A stretch of DNA of 9,683 nucleotides from Thermoflexales bacterium. Its GTDB lineage: Bacteria > Chloroflexota > Anaerolineae > Fen-1058. Both the position numbers and the translations under genes were made by a program. The notes under the pieces are model-generated. The model saw only the letters and a list, made by a program, of their open reading frames with translations. It ran no database searches and was not told the origin of the DNA. Positions 1-7,271 of this stretch are shown here, one piece after another (position 1 is the first letter of the stretch; every line of letters begins with the position of its first letter). Where the stretch lies: NCBI GenBank assembly GCA_017882055.1, contig JADGQE010000127.1, positions 1 to 9,683 of the forward strand, given 5' to 3'.

Positions 1-96
1 TTGGTGATGAACACCGGGCCGCAGGGCGGCCAAACCGTCGATCATCTGCACGTCCACCTGCTCGGCGGACGACAGATGACGTGGCCGCCAGGTTAA
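1..96 (+). CDS. HIT-family (HINT-like) nucleotide-binding protein, C-terminal end only
   Basis: The first 31 codons are open from the window edge to a TAA at 94-96 and encode the end of a histidine-triad protein. The HIT signature His-x-His-x-His is visible as DHLHVHLLGGR, preceded by NTGPQGGQTV and followed by the WPPG tail typical of HINT/protein kinase C inhibitor-like members. In this family the histidines bind nucleotide phosphates and the middle histidine attacks the alpha phosphate of purine phosphoramidates or AMP-lysine adducts. Everything upstream of the active site is outside the window, so the start and full length cannot be judged. The next gene begins 24 bases after the stop. 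Confidence 0.93.
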   Translation: MVMNTGPQGGQTVDHLHVHLLGGRQMTWPPG

Positions 97-120
97 TGGA
101 GAGTCTTCAGGACGTGAACT

Positions 121-528
121 ATGGACGCGACATTCAGCAAACGACAGCGGCTTGCTTCGCATCTCGCCCTCATGGGCGGATGGATACAAATGCTCGCAGC
201 GGCCTCTATCTTGTTTCTGCCCGTCCTGGGTGATTGTTGGACACAATCCGGCGAAATGATATGCGGGCGCCGGTCCTATCTGCAAATAGGTGGGAATACG
301 TTAGGATATGGGCTGTTGTTGTTGATGATTGCGGCTGGTATGATAGCGATAGGCAGCACTCGCGACTCGAATCGTAAGCGTGTGCTTCTCAGCCGCTGGC
401 TGCCTGCGCTGATCAGTTTGATTGTAATGGTAATCACTGCATGGGGCTTCGGACTGGCCTTTGCGCCGGGAGGAGTGCTGTTACTCGCAGCGAGCCTTTG
501 GACCAGACCATATCCCGACTTGATTTAA
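121..528 (+). CDS. Small four-helix membrane protein, unknown function
   Basis: This 135-residue protein has about four hydrophobic segments (residues roughly 13-37, 58-77, 92-110 and 112-127) and basic connecting loops such as RDSNRKR. By the positive-inside rule these loops would be cytoplasmic. The loop between segments 1 and 2 carries two cysteines (about residues 39 and 48) that could form a disulphide outside the membrane. I recognise no family. The start at 121 has only a weak AGGA-like ribosome-binding site at 109-112. It begins 24 bases after the HIT gene and could be co-transcribed with it. The smooth hydrophobic pattern and lack of a competing frame support it as a real gene. Confidence 0.7.
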   Translation: MDATFSKRQRLASHLALMGGWIQMLAAASILFLPVLGDCWTQSGEMICGRRSYLQIGGNTLGYGLLLLMIAAGMIAIGSTRDSNRKRVLLSRWLPALISLIVMVITAWGFGLAFAPGGVLLLAASLWTRPYPDLI

Positions 529-571
529 ACTGCAATCTCTATCCATAGAATTAATCGACAAGGAGACAGGC

Positions 572-2149
572 ATGGCTGCAACCATTGATAAAGCTGGTGC
601 GATCGATACGCCCGAAGCGCGTGTTTATCGTCGGCGCATAACGGCCTGGTCCTGGTATGATTGGGCCGATCATGCGTACATCACGACCTTAGCCTCCACT
701 TTCTTTCCGCCGTATTTTATTGCCATCGCCGCGCCAGCCTTCATTGCCGCCGGCAAAGTTGCCAGCGATCAAGCCGCCATGACTTTGGCCCGCAACTCCG
801 CTTCGGATGCCTACGCCCTCACGGTCTCGATCGCGCTGTTCTTCGCCGCGATCCTTGCGCCCATCATCGGTGCGTATGCCGACATCACCGGCCGGCGAAA
901 GCGCATGCTGATCCTGGTAACAGGTGCTGGCGGCATCCTGGCATCGATGATGTTCACGCTAACGACCGGCATGTGGCTATTAGGTCTGGCGCTCTACTTT
1001 GCCACCCAGATCGCCATCAACATTGCGCTCGGCCTGAACAGCAGCCTGCTGCCGCACATCGCGCGCACCAACGACATGGACCGCGCGTCGAGCCTGGGTT
1101 ATGCCATGGGCTACATCGGTGGCGGCGTGCTATTGGCCTTAAACACAGCCTTGTTCTTGTTTGCCGACAAGATTGGGCTGGACAGCAGCCTGGCTGTCCG
1201 CATTGCCTTTCTGAGCGTGGGCGTGTGGTGGATCGCTTTCATGCTGCCGATGGCGTTGAACGTACCCGAACCCGCCGCGACGCCGTTAGCGCACGGCAGT
1301 CGGGGCCATGCCGTGCTTGATGCGTTCGTGCGGATTGGTCACACCGTGCGCGACGCCCGGCATTACCGCGAGTTGTTCAAGATGCTGCTCGCCTTCTGGC
1401 TGTACAGTGAAGGCATCGGCGCGATCATTCTGCTGGCAACCGCCTACGGTGCAGCGCTCGGCCTCGATACGGCGATCCTGATCGGTACACTGTTGATGAC
1501 CCAGTTCGTAGCCTTCCCCTATGCACTGATGTACGGACGTATCCCCAATCCGAGCAGCAAGTGGCGCAGCACTTTCGTGTCGATGTTGATCTGGACCGCC
1601 GTCACGTTTCCAGTGATGGGCGTGTATGCCAACCTCAGCGGCAGCGTGAGCGTGCCGTTGACCTTCGGCCTGATCGCCGCCGATCAGGTGCTGGGCATTT
1701 TGTTCTCGTTCACGATCGGTCGTCATCTCTTTGCCGGTTTTACCAATTGGCTCAATACCAAACGCACCGTCATCCTGGGCTTGATCATCTATACGATCGT
1801 TCCCCTCTGGGGCTTCGTTCTGAAGACACAGGCGGAGTTCTTTATGATTGGCTGGCTGGTCGGCACCGTGCAAGGTGGAACGCAGGCCCTGAGTCGATCG
1901 ATTTACGCGGAGCTGTCGCCACGCGCCAAATCCGGCGAGTTCTTCGGGCTGTATGGCTTGAGCGAAAAATTCGCCGGCATCCTTGGCCCGTTGTTGTATG
2001 CCGCTGTTGGGGAATTGACACACAATCCGCGTGCCAGCGTCACATCGATCTCGATCTTCTTCCTGCTGGGTAGCGTGATGCTATCGAAGGTGAATGTGGC
2101 TGCCGGAGCAAAGATCGCCGCGGACGAAGAAGCGCAGGCGGCGGATTGA
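572..2149 (+). CDS. MFS transporter, UMF1 / Atg22-like family
   Basis: This 525-residue integral membrane protein matches the UMF1 group of the major facilitator superfamily (related to yeast vacuolar effluxer Atg22). The N-terminal AWSWYDWADHAY (about residues 25-36) is the family's WxxYDWAxxAx signature, followed by FFPPYF. The MFS motif-A loop GAYADITGRRKR lies at 100-111. A late segment (about 430-475) contains QGGTQALSRS, EFFGLYGLSEKFAG and LGPLL, which are the best conserved features of UMF1 proteins. About twelve hydrophobic segments are present, and the length is at the upper end for the family. The substrate is unknown; Atg22 exports amino acids in yeast. The start is set by AAGGAG at 560-565, six bases before the ATG. 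A weak promoter-like pair (TTTAAA near 524, TAGAAT near 546, 16-base spacing) lies upstream but is not convincing enough to annotate. Confidence 0.92.
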   Translation: MAATIDKAGAIDTPEARVYRRRITAWSWYDWADHAYITTLASTFFPPYFIAIAAPAFIAAGKVASDQAAMTLARNSASDAYALTVSIALFFAAILAPIIGAYADITGRRKRMLILVTGAGGILASMMFTLTTGMWLLGLALYFATQIAINIALGLNSSLLPHIARTNDMDRASSLGYAMGYIGGGVLLALNTALFLFADKIGLDSSLAVRIAFLSVGVWWIAFMLPMALNVPEPAATPLAHGSRGHAVLDAFVRIGHTVRDARHYRELFKMLLAFWLYSEGIGAIILLATAYGAALGLDTAILIGTLLMTQFVAFPYALMYGRIPNPSSKWRSTFVSMLIWTAVTFPVMGVYANLSGSVSVPLTFGLIAADQVLGILFSFTIGRHLFAGFTNWLNTKRTVILGLIIYTIVPLWGFVLKTQAEFFMIGWLVGTVQGGTQALSRSIYAELSPRAKSGEFFGLYGLSEKFAGILGPLLYAAVGELTHNPRASVTSISIFFLLGSVMLSKVNVAAGAKIAADEEAQAAD

Positions 2150-2173
2150 ATCTCAGCCGGCTTGGAGCCTGAT

Positions 2174-2202
2174 TTGCACTTTCGCTTCCAATCCGATACA
2201 AT
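2174..2202 (+). promoter_or_regulatory. Candidate sigma70-type promoter of the RAMP operon
   Basis: A TTGCAC box at 2174-2179 and a TACAAT box at 2197-2202 (5 of 6 matches to TATAAT) are separated by the ideal 17 bases. They lie in the only gap between the MFS gene and the RAMP gene. Transcription would start near 2209, leaving a leader of about 30 bases. The -35 match is only 3 of 6. The placement suggests the three RAMP-block genes have their own transcript rather than depending on read-through from the transporter. Confidence 0.55.
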
Positions 2203-2233
2203 GGCGACAACTTAATCAATGTTCTAACTACCC

Positions 2234-2239
2234 GGGAGG
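2234..2239 (+). promoter_or_regulatory. Ribosome-binding site of the RAMP fusion gene (start choice)
   Basis: GGGAGG at 2234-2239 is a strong Shine-Dalgarno. Two in-frame ATGs follow, at 2242 and 2245. The first is only two bases from the site, the second five bases, so ribosomes may prefer 2245. This would shorten the protein by one methionine and has no functional consequence. Confidence 0.65.
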
Positions 2240-2241
2240 CA

Positions 2242-5200
2242 ATGATGCTGCTGCAAGGCCAACTTACCACTGAATCTCCGATCTATCGCGGGAACGGGCG
2301 CAAGACGCTCTTCACACGGGATGGTGACGGAACACAGAGGTTGGTTTCACTGGCGGGCGAGATTGCGGGCACAGCCCAGTCATTGATGGATGCGTTCATC
2401 GGGCAGTCGCGTGATGGCCGAAACATCGGGCTGCTGAACCAGTTGTGGCTGAGGCTGTATGGCGACCACCTGCCCGACAACCTCATCACACGGGTCGAGT
2501 GCAAACTGCGCGACGAGAGCTATCCCCGCGATCACTTTTTCGATCTTCGCATGGGCCTCAAGCTGGACGAAGATCGCTGGGCGGCCGAAGCCAACGCGAA
2601 CTACAAGATGGAAACGTTGTTTCGCCACTCGGTGTTCGATTTCTCACTCACGGTCGACGACGCTGTGCTTCAGCAAGGCGACAACGCGGCCAAACTCTAC
2701 TCGCTGCTTGATGAACTGAAAGCCGGCCGCTTTTGGTTTGGCGCCGGCAAAAGCAAAGGTCTGGGCCGCGTCCGGCTCGACCTGGCAACGCCTTTCGCAG
2801 CGAAGACTGTGCCGGCTTTGCAGATCAACGCCAATCACCTGCGGCTGGGCTTGACCTTTAACGCCCTCAACCCCGTTCTCGTCGGCTGGAACTGGGGCAA
2901 AGTGGATCCTGAAATACCCACCTTCGCCGCAATTGATGGCCGCCTGCTCCTCGGCGCGATGAAGGATCTGCCAGCCCCACTTCGCAGCCGGTTAGAGTTA
3001 TCCATCGGTGGACCGATCCTCAACTCGGACGATTGGAAGAACAAGTTTGCCACGTATCTGCCGCGCAGCATCGCCATCTGGTTGCGCGAGCAGTCGATGG
3101 GTGAAGTGGAATTGTGGGTTTTGCCGTCGGCGTTTCTACCTAAATTGGGCAAAGGCAAATATCCGCTTTCCAGGGAGATGCTCGACACCGTTCGTCCCCT
3201 GTGCGACAAGCCTTTCCCCAGCCAGGCAGCCATCGAGGCCGCGCTCAACGAAGCACTGGGCAAAAAGGCCAACATGGTCAAGCGAATCCTGGAAGGGCTG
3301 GAGCGCAAGCGTGAAACCAGCCGTCAACTCAACGCCGCCGCGTGGCTCGAAGTAGCCCACAGCCTGAAATTGGACGTGGTCTGGCAGGATCGTCTGGCCG
3401 CTCACCTTGAAGACGAGGCGGCCCTGACCGCGACGCTCGCCGAAGCCTGCCAGCCGATCATGCCGCGCTTTTACGATCAAGTCGATCAGCAGGTCAAGCT
3501 GTTGCAAAGCGATGCCTGGGTGGATGTTGAAATCACGAACCGCGAGGGCCACTTGCTGATCAAGACCCTGCTGCTGGAAGGCAAGATTAACGAGGCCCAA
3601 TGGAATAATCGAAACGAGCCGCCGGAAGGGGTGAACGCCGCGGTTTGGCGCAGCTTTTTAGAGGAGCACAGCCGGGTTAAACTCCAGCATATGCTGGCGC
3701 CCGTCAACCTGCGCAAGAGCATCACCAACGACCGCAACTTTATCGCGTTTCTCAAGAGCCACCGCGAAAAGACGCGCCTGGAATTGGCCCAGCCGCATCA
3801 CATTGATTTTCGCGCGGGCGGCCCGGCAAATCGTGAAGTGTCACAAAAATACGGCAAGCCCTACGACACCGTCTTTATGCGAATGCTCACCTGGTCGCCG
3901 TCCTCACAGCAAGAGGGCGCGTGGGAGATTTACATTCCCGGCAGCACCATCAAAGGCGCGTTTCGCAAGCGCGTCGCGCAAGTGCTCAGGACACTCTGGG
4001 GCGAGTCGCGCAAGACCACCGAGATGCTGGATCGTTTATTCGGCGCGCAGCGGCGGCGAGGCCTGGTGTTCTTTTCCGATGCGTATCTGGCCGACCCGCA
4101 CGACACGGGACGCGCGTGGTGCGCCATGGACGGGGTGCGTATGGATCCCAGCACCGGACAGCCGGTCGAGATGGCCAAGACCGATTACCTCTTTGCTTAC
4201 GGCGATCAACTCGTCTTCAATCTGCAAATCGATGTGCAGGATGTAGCCGAAAAAGACCTGGAAGCGATGTCGCTGCTCGTTCATTTTATTGAAGATTTCA
4301 AAAAGGGCGACATTCCTTTAGGCGGAGAGAAGACCAGCGGCTTTGGCTGGGTCGAAGCCGCGATCAACCGGCTGGATTGGCTGACGGCTGATCCGCAGGG
4401 TGTGAGCGCCAAACTGTTCGGCCAGCAGCCGCTAGTGCAAGACGGCGCCTGGCACAGACTTGCCCTGGAAGGCGATGCGGCGGCTCAGGCACTTAAGACG
4501 CTGCAGCCGATTGCACCCGCCATATCCAGTGTATTCACCCCACCTAAATCTTCCCTGGGCTTTACGTCGCACCGCGCGTTTGGCGGCAACTGTGGCACGC
4601 TGACCATCGAAGCCGAGGTGCTCACGCCGACCAATGTGCGCGAAAGCGGCCAGCCATCATTCACTGCGACGCTGGGCGATGGCCCGGTCAACGGCTGGGA
4701 TTTCTTTGCCATGGCTTCACCCCGGGCCGAACTGCGCGCTGCCAACAAGACCTATGCGCTGCCCAGCCGGACGCTGAAAGGAATGTTGCGCCACATCTAT
4801 TCCATCGCCAGTGACTCCCAAGAGTCCAGCTCCGACATTGGCCACTTAAATCCGGCCGACAGCCTGTTCGGGTGGGTGGGTACGGGACAGAATCAAGCAC
4901 TCATGGGCCGCCTGGCGTTTAGCTTTGGAGCCTTTGATCCTCAGACTCAGCTAGCCTGGTTCAAAGTGCCTTATCCCTATGGCAAGTGGAAGTACAACAA
5001 TGGCGAGTGGCAGAGCGCGTCCGACTCGCGCGCGACCCGGTTGCAAATTAACAAGACCTGGCGGCTGTTCCCGCATGCACCGCTGGCCCCGCTGGTCACA
5101 CGGCTCGACGACTTTGCGCCCGATGCGGTGCAGGCCAGTTACTTCCGCGCCATCCTGCCGGGCGGGCGCGCGCGCTTCACGATCCGCTTTTGGAACCTGG

Positions 5201-5472
5201 ACGATCAAGAACTGCAGCGGCTGATCTGGTGTGTGGCACTCGAACCGGGTCTGGCGCACAAGATCGGCAACAATCGCTATCTCGGCTTCGGCAGCCTGCG
5301 GCTGAGCATCCAACCGGAGAGTTTCCTCATCAACTGGGCAAACCGTTACGCGGACCGATCAGAATCGAGCGAAGCGTGGCGCATGCCGATCAGGATCAAT
5401 GATTGGCTCAAGCCCAACGCCATTGCCTATCACAGCGAACTGGTGACAGCGCTCGATGCTAAGCGGCTTTGA
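2242..5472 (+). CDS. Multi-RAMP (fused Cas7-like) protein, candidate single-chain type III-related effector
   Basis: This 1076-residue protein carries three glycine-rich RAMP loops: GAGKSKGLGR (167-176), GGEKTSGFG (694-702) and GNNRYLGFG (1009-1017). Two of the units also have the preceding Csm3/Cmr4-type motif: IPGSTIKGAFR (565-575) with LFG and GLVFFSDAYL (599-616), and LPSRTLKGMLR (840-850) with LFGWVG and GRLAFSFGAF (875-898). Residues 198-300 look like a fourth, degenerate RAMP start (D222, then IPTF, IDGRLLLGAM, GEVELWVLPSAFL). Residues about 323-420 are rich in predicted helix and could be a Cas11-like insert. D542, just before the second unit's motif, sits where Csm3 has its target-cleaving Asp. 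Established knowledge: fused Cas7 chains wrap a crRNA in III-D and III-E (Cas7-11) complexes. There are only six cysteines and no CxxC, so the zinc sites of Cas7-11 are absent. It overlaps gene 2 by 17 bases. RAMP fusion is near certain; the role as RNA-guided effector is inferred. Confidence 0.88.
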   Translation: MMLLQGQLTTESPIYRGNGRKTLFTRDGDGTQRLVSLAGEIAGTAQSLMDAFIGQSRDGRNIGLLNQLWLRLYGDHLPDNLITRVECKLRDESYPRDHFFDLRMGLKLDEDRWAAEANANYKMETLFRHSVFDFSLTVDDAVLQQGDNAAKLYSLLDELKAGRFWFGAGKSKGLGRVRLDLATPFAAKTVPALQINANHLRLGLTFNALNPVLVGWNWGKVDPEIPTFAAIDGRLLLGAMKDLPAPLRSRLELSIGGPILNSDDWKNKFATYLPRSIAIWLREQSMGEVELWVLPSAFLPKLGKGKYPLSREMLDTVRPLCDKPFPSQAAIEAALNEALGKKANMVKRILEGLERKRETSRQLNAAAWLEVAHSLKLDVVWQDRLAAHLEDEAALTATLAEACQPIMPRFYDQVDQQVKLLQSDAWVDVEITNREGHLLIKTLLLEGKINEAQWNNRNEPPEGVNAAVWRSFLEEHSRVKLQHMLAPVNLRKSITNDRNFIAFLKSHREKTRLELAQPHHIDFRAGGPANREVSQKYGKPYDTVFMRMLTWSPSSQQEGAWEIYIPGSTIKGAFRKRVAQVLRTLWGESRKTTEMLDRLFGAQRRRGLVFFSDAYLADPHDTGRAWCAMDGVRMDPSTGQPVEMAKTDYLFAYGDQLVFNLQIDVQDVAEKDLEAMSLLVHFIEDFKKGDIPLGGEKTSGFGWVEAAINRLDWLTADPQGVSAKLFGQQPLVQDGAWHRLALEGDAAAQALKTLQPIAPAISSVFTPPKSSLGFTSHRAFGGNCGTLTIEAEVLTPTNVRESGQPSFTATLGDGPVNGWDFFAMASPRAELRAANKTYALPSRTLKGMLRHIYSIASDSQESSSDIGHLNPADSLFGWVGTGQNQALMGRLAFSFGAFDPQTQLAWFKVPYPYGKWKYNNGEWQSASDSRATRLQINKTWRLFPHAPLAPLVTRLDDFAPDAVQASYFRAILPGGRARFTIRFWNLDDQELQRLIWCVALEPGLAHKIGNNRYLGFGSLRLSIQPESFLINWANRYADRSESSEAWRMPIRINDWLKPNAIAYHSELVTALDAKRL

Positions 5473-6334
5473 TTGGCTGCGCCGGAGTCAGACCGGCGCC
5501 GAGTTATTGGCCACGCTGAAATGCTTGGAAACACAGCCCGAGCTCTTGCTCCACGAGCAAGAGCTCGGGCCTCCGCAATCTGCGCTGCAGGGTCCCTGCC
5601 AACGGTGTTGGATCTACCCGCGTCGATCTTCTTCAGCTCAATACTCCGGCCGGTACTGTCGGGCGTGCCAGGCCATTCTCAACACCGCCCGTCAGCTGGG
5701 CCAGCTGTCGCGCGAGTCCGCCGTCATCTGGGGTTTTGTCAATCGCTTGCCTGGACAGCTCAGCCAGGGTTTTCAAGACAGCCGCGTGCTGGGCACATTT
5801 GTTCAGGATCAGAACCATTTCCTGGTGATGCTGCGTCACCGCGAACTCAAGCCGTTACTGCAAGAACTGGGGTTGTATCACGGCGATGAACTCAAAGGGC
5901 TGGCCCAGATTTTTCCGACCGTTGGTCTAAGCGGCGGCGCCAGCATGGGCGACGTGCTGTGCCGCATTATTCATTACGAAGCCAATTTCCCGATGGATCG
6001 CCTGCGGGTGCGCTTTTACGCCCGGCCCTACCAGGTACTCATTCCCCACGTGTTCGATCGCAAAGGCGTCCTGACCTTTGACCTGGCTGAGTTCCTCAGC
6101 GTGCTGGAGATGGCGGCCGTCTTTCGCACGCTCTTGCAGCCTGACGAGCAGCACATGCTGCACGAGCTGCTGCTGATTGACGATTCCGCCGAGACTCAGT
6201 TTTACTGGGGACGGCTGATGGGCCTCTTGAACAATCAGGCCAAAGACATGTTGAGCGCCTGGGGCATTCGGCAGTGGTCCAAAGACCGCATCACGCTGTT
6301 GTACAACTTGATGGACTATGTGGCCTATTATTGA
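5456..6334 (+). CDS. Zinc-ribbon protein of the RAMP operon, unknown family
   Basis: This 292-residue protein is translationally embedded between the RAMP fusion and the Cas6-like gene, overlapping each by 17 bases. No clear Shine-Dalgarno precedes its ATG, so re-initiation after the upstream stop is likely. The only motif I can name is a zinc ribbon, CQRC (48-51) and CRAC (68-71), CxxC-x16-CxxC with an Arg-rich loop between. The rest (75-292) is soluble, with many predicted helices, and shows no glycine-rich RAMP loop, no HD motif, no GGDD-type palm motif and no membrane segment. It is therefore not a recognisable Cas10, Cas5 or Csm2/Cmr5 protein. By position it is probably a subunit or accessory factor of the RAMP complex, perhaps contacting nucleic acid through the ribbon. 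This is inference from context. A perfect 16-bp inverted repeat lies in its coding sequence just before the ribbon. Confidence 0.85.
   Translation: MLSGFDWLRRSQTGAELLATLKCLETQPELLLHEQELGPPQSALQGPCQRCWIYPRRSSSAQYSGRYCRACQAILNTARQLGQLSRESAVIWGFVNRLPGQLSQGFQDSRVLGTFVQDQNHFLVMLRHRELKPLLQELGLYHGDELKGLAQIFPTVGLSGGASMGDVLCRIIHYEANFPMDRLRVRFYARPYQVLIPHVFDRKGVLTFDLAEFLSVLEMAAVFRTLLQPDEQHMLHELLLIDDSAETQFYWGRLMGLLNNQAKDMLSAWGIRQWSKDRITLLYNLMDYVAYY
5536..5570 (+). repeat. Perfect 16-bp inverted repeat (hairpin) within the zinc-ribbon gene
   Basis: The arm GCCCGAGCTCTTGCTC at 5536-5551 and its exact reverse complement at 5555-5570 enclose a three-base CAC loop. The DNA encodes the stretch PELLLHEQELGP (residues 28-39) of the zinc-ribbon protein, about 80 bases after its start codon. 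There is no T-tract after the stem, so it is not an intrinsic terminator. In mRNA it would form a very stable stem-loop. It could affect translation of gene 2, mark an RNase or Cas6 processing site in the operon transcript, or be a chance or mobile palindrome domesticated in frame. Confidence 0.92.
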
Positions 6335-7271
6335 ACCGATTAACCTGATTCGTTATCTGCTGGTGTGGAAAGTCAACCGACCGATGGTGCGGCTGCCAGC
6401 CTGCCTGCCCGTCGATCTATCGCGCGTCCTGGGAACTCTGATTGCAGAACGTCTGCCGACGCGCGAGGCACAGCCCTGGCATAAAGCCCTGGCCAAATGG
6501 GCCGGCTACGATGACACTCAAAAGAAAAATATTCCTGTGCCGCAGGTCACCTGGCCGATCGAAACAATCCTATTTGTTTATCCCGGCAAGCAAGTCTATG
6601 GGCAAGGTGAGCTGATCCGATGGGAACTCAAGCTGGTTGGGAAAAATGCGGATCACGGCTTGTTCCTGGAAGTCATTTTGCCGGCGATGGAAGAAGCCAG
6701 CAAGACCACGGACCCGCGCTGGTTCCGGCCCAATAGTCTGTGGGGCAGTTTTGACATCCAGGCGATCTACGCGGCCCATGGACTGCACTGGGAACCGGTC
6801 GCCAGCGATGGCAAGTTGGACTTGCGCCGGCGCGTGCTGCCCACTCAGTGGTCAGATGGACTGACGTTTACATTCGCCTCGGAGCGCACACCCGATCGGC
6901 TGAGCTGGTTGACGCCTTTTGATCTTCCGGCAGCACAACCCGCTCCTACCTTACCCGAAATACTCGAAGCGCTGGCGTTACGCATGAGCGCATTCATTTC
7001 TGACAAGCGCCATGTCAACGCCGGCGATGTGTGGCAGGTTCTGAATCCAGAGAGCCAGGCCGCGCTGCGCGGCGCGATCGAACAAGCGGCCGAATTCCCG
7101 GTGCGTCGTCAAGAGCTCGAGCGTGCGCCGAAAGGCTGGCCGGGGAAATGGGGCGGCTCGCAAACTTTTCTGTTCATTCCCGATCCGCTCATCCCTTATC
7201 TCGAGTTGGCCTCGATTCTCCATATCGGCCGGCAGACTCATTTGGGCTGCGGCTCATTTATCATCGAGTGA
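6318..7271 (+). CDS. cas6: Cas6-like RAMP endoribonuclease (COG5551 / PF10040 type)
   Basis: The 317-residue product ends with the pattern of Cas6 precrRNA-processing enzymes of the COG5551 kind: a GG before a beta strand (279-286), then a segment with LIPYLELASILHIG (291-304) and the terminal loop GRQTHLGCGSF (304-314). This fits the family form in which HxGK precedes a glycine-rich GLG-type loop. The N-terminus also fits: a first beta strand RYLLVWKV (12-19), LPACLPVDLSRVLG near 26-39 where relatives have their RG-type helix, and YPGKQVYGQGELIRWELKLVG (88-108). Cas6 binds the CRISPR repeat hairpin and cuts at its 3' base. The loop here is degenerate (Cys in GCG), and the catalytic residue cannot be named; H55 is one candidate. 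The start overlaps gene 2 by 17 bases and lacks a strong Shine-Dalgarno. No CRISPR array is in the window, so its RNA substrate is unknown. Confidence 0.8.
   Translation: MWPIIEPINLIRYLLVWKVNRPMVRLPACLPVDLSRVLGTLIAERLPTREAQPWHKALAKWAGYDDTQKKNIPVPQVTWPIETILFVYPGKQVYGQGELIRWELKLVGKNADHGLFLEVILPAMEEASKTTDPRWFRPNSLWGSFDIQAIYAAHGLHWEPVASDGKLDLRRRVLPTQWSDGLTFTFASERTPDRLSWLTPFDLPAAQPAPTLPEILEALALRMSAFISDKRHVNAGDVWQVLNPESQAALRGAIEQAAEFPVRRQELERAPKGWPGKWGGSQTFLFIPDPLIPYLELASILHIGRQTHLGCGSFIIE

Noticed and set aside
1286..2023. Long minus-strand open frame (245 codons) opposite the MFS gene
   Set aside because: It is antisense to strongly conserved UMF1 motifs; its composition (many Gln, His, Arg) is typical of a shadow frame in GC-rich DNA.
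5585..5598. Second small palindrome (GCAGGG-T-CCCTGC) just after the 16-bp stem
   Set aside because: Only six pairs with a one-base centre, too tight to fold in RNA and short enough to arise by chance in GC-rich coding DNA.
5456..6334. Gene 2 as a divergent Cas10
   Set aside because: No GGDD-type palm motif and no HD nuclease motif are visible, and 292 residues is far below the usual Cas10 length; a zinc ribbon alone is not enough.
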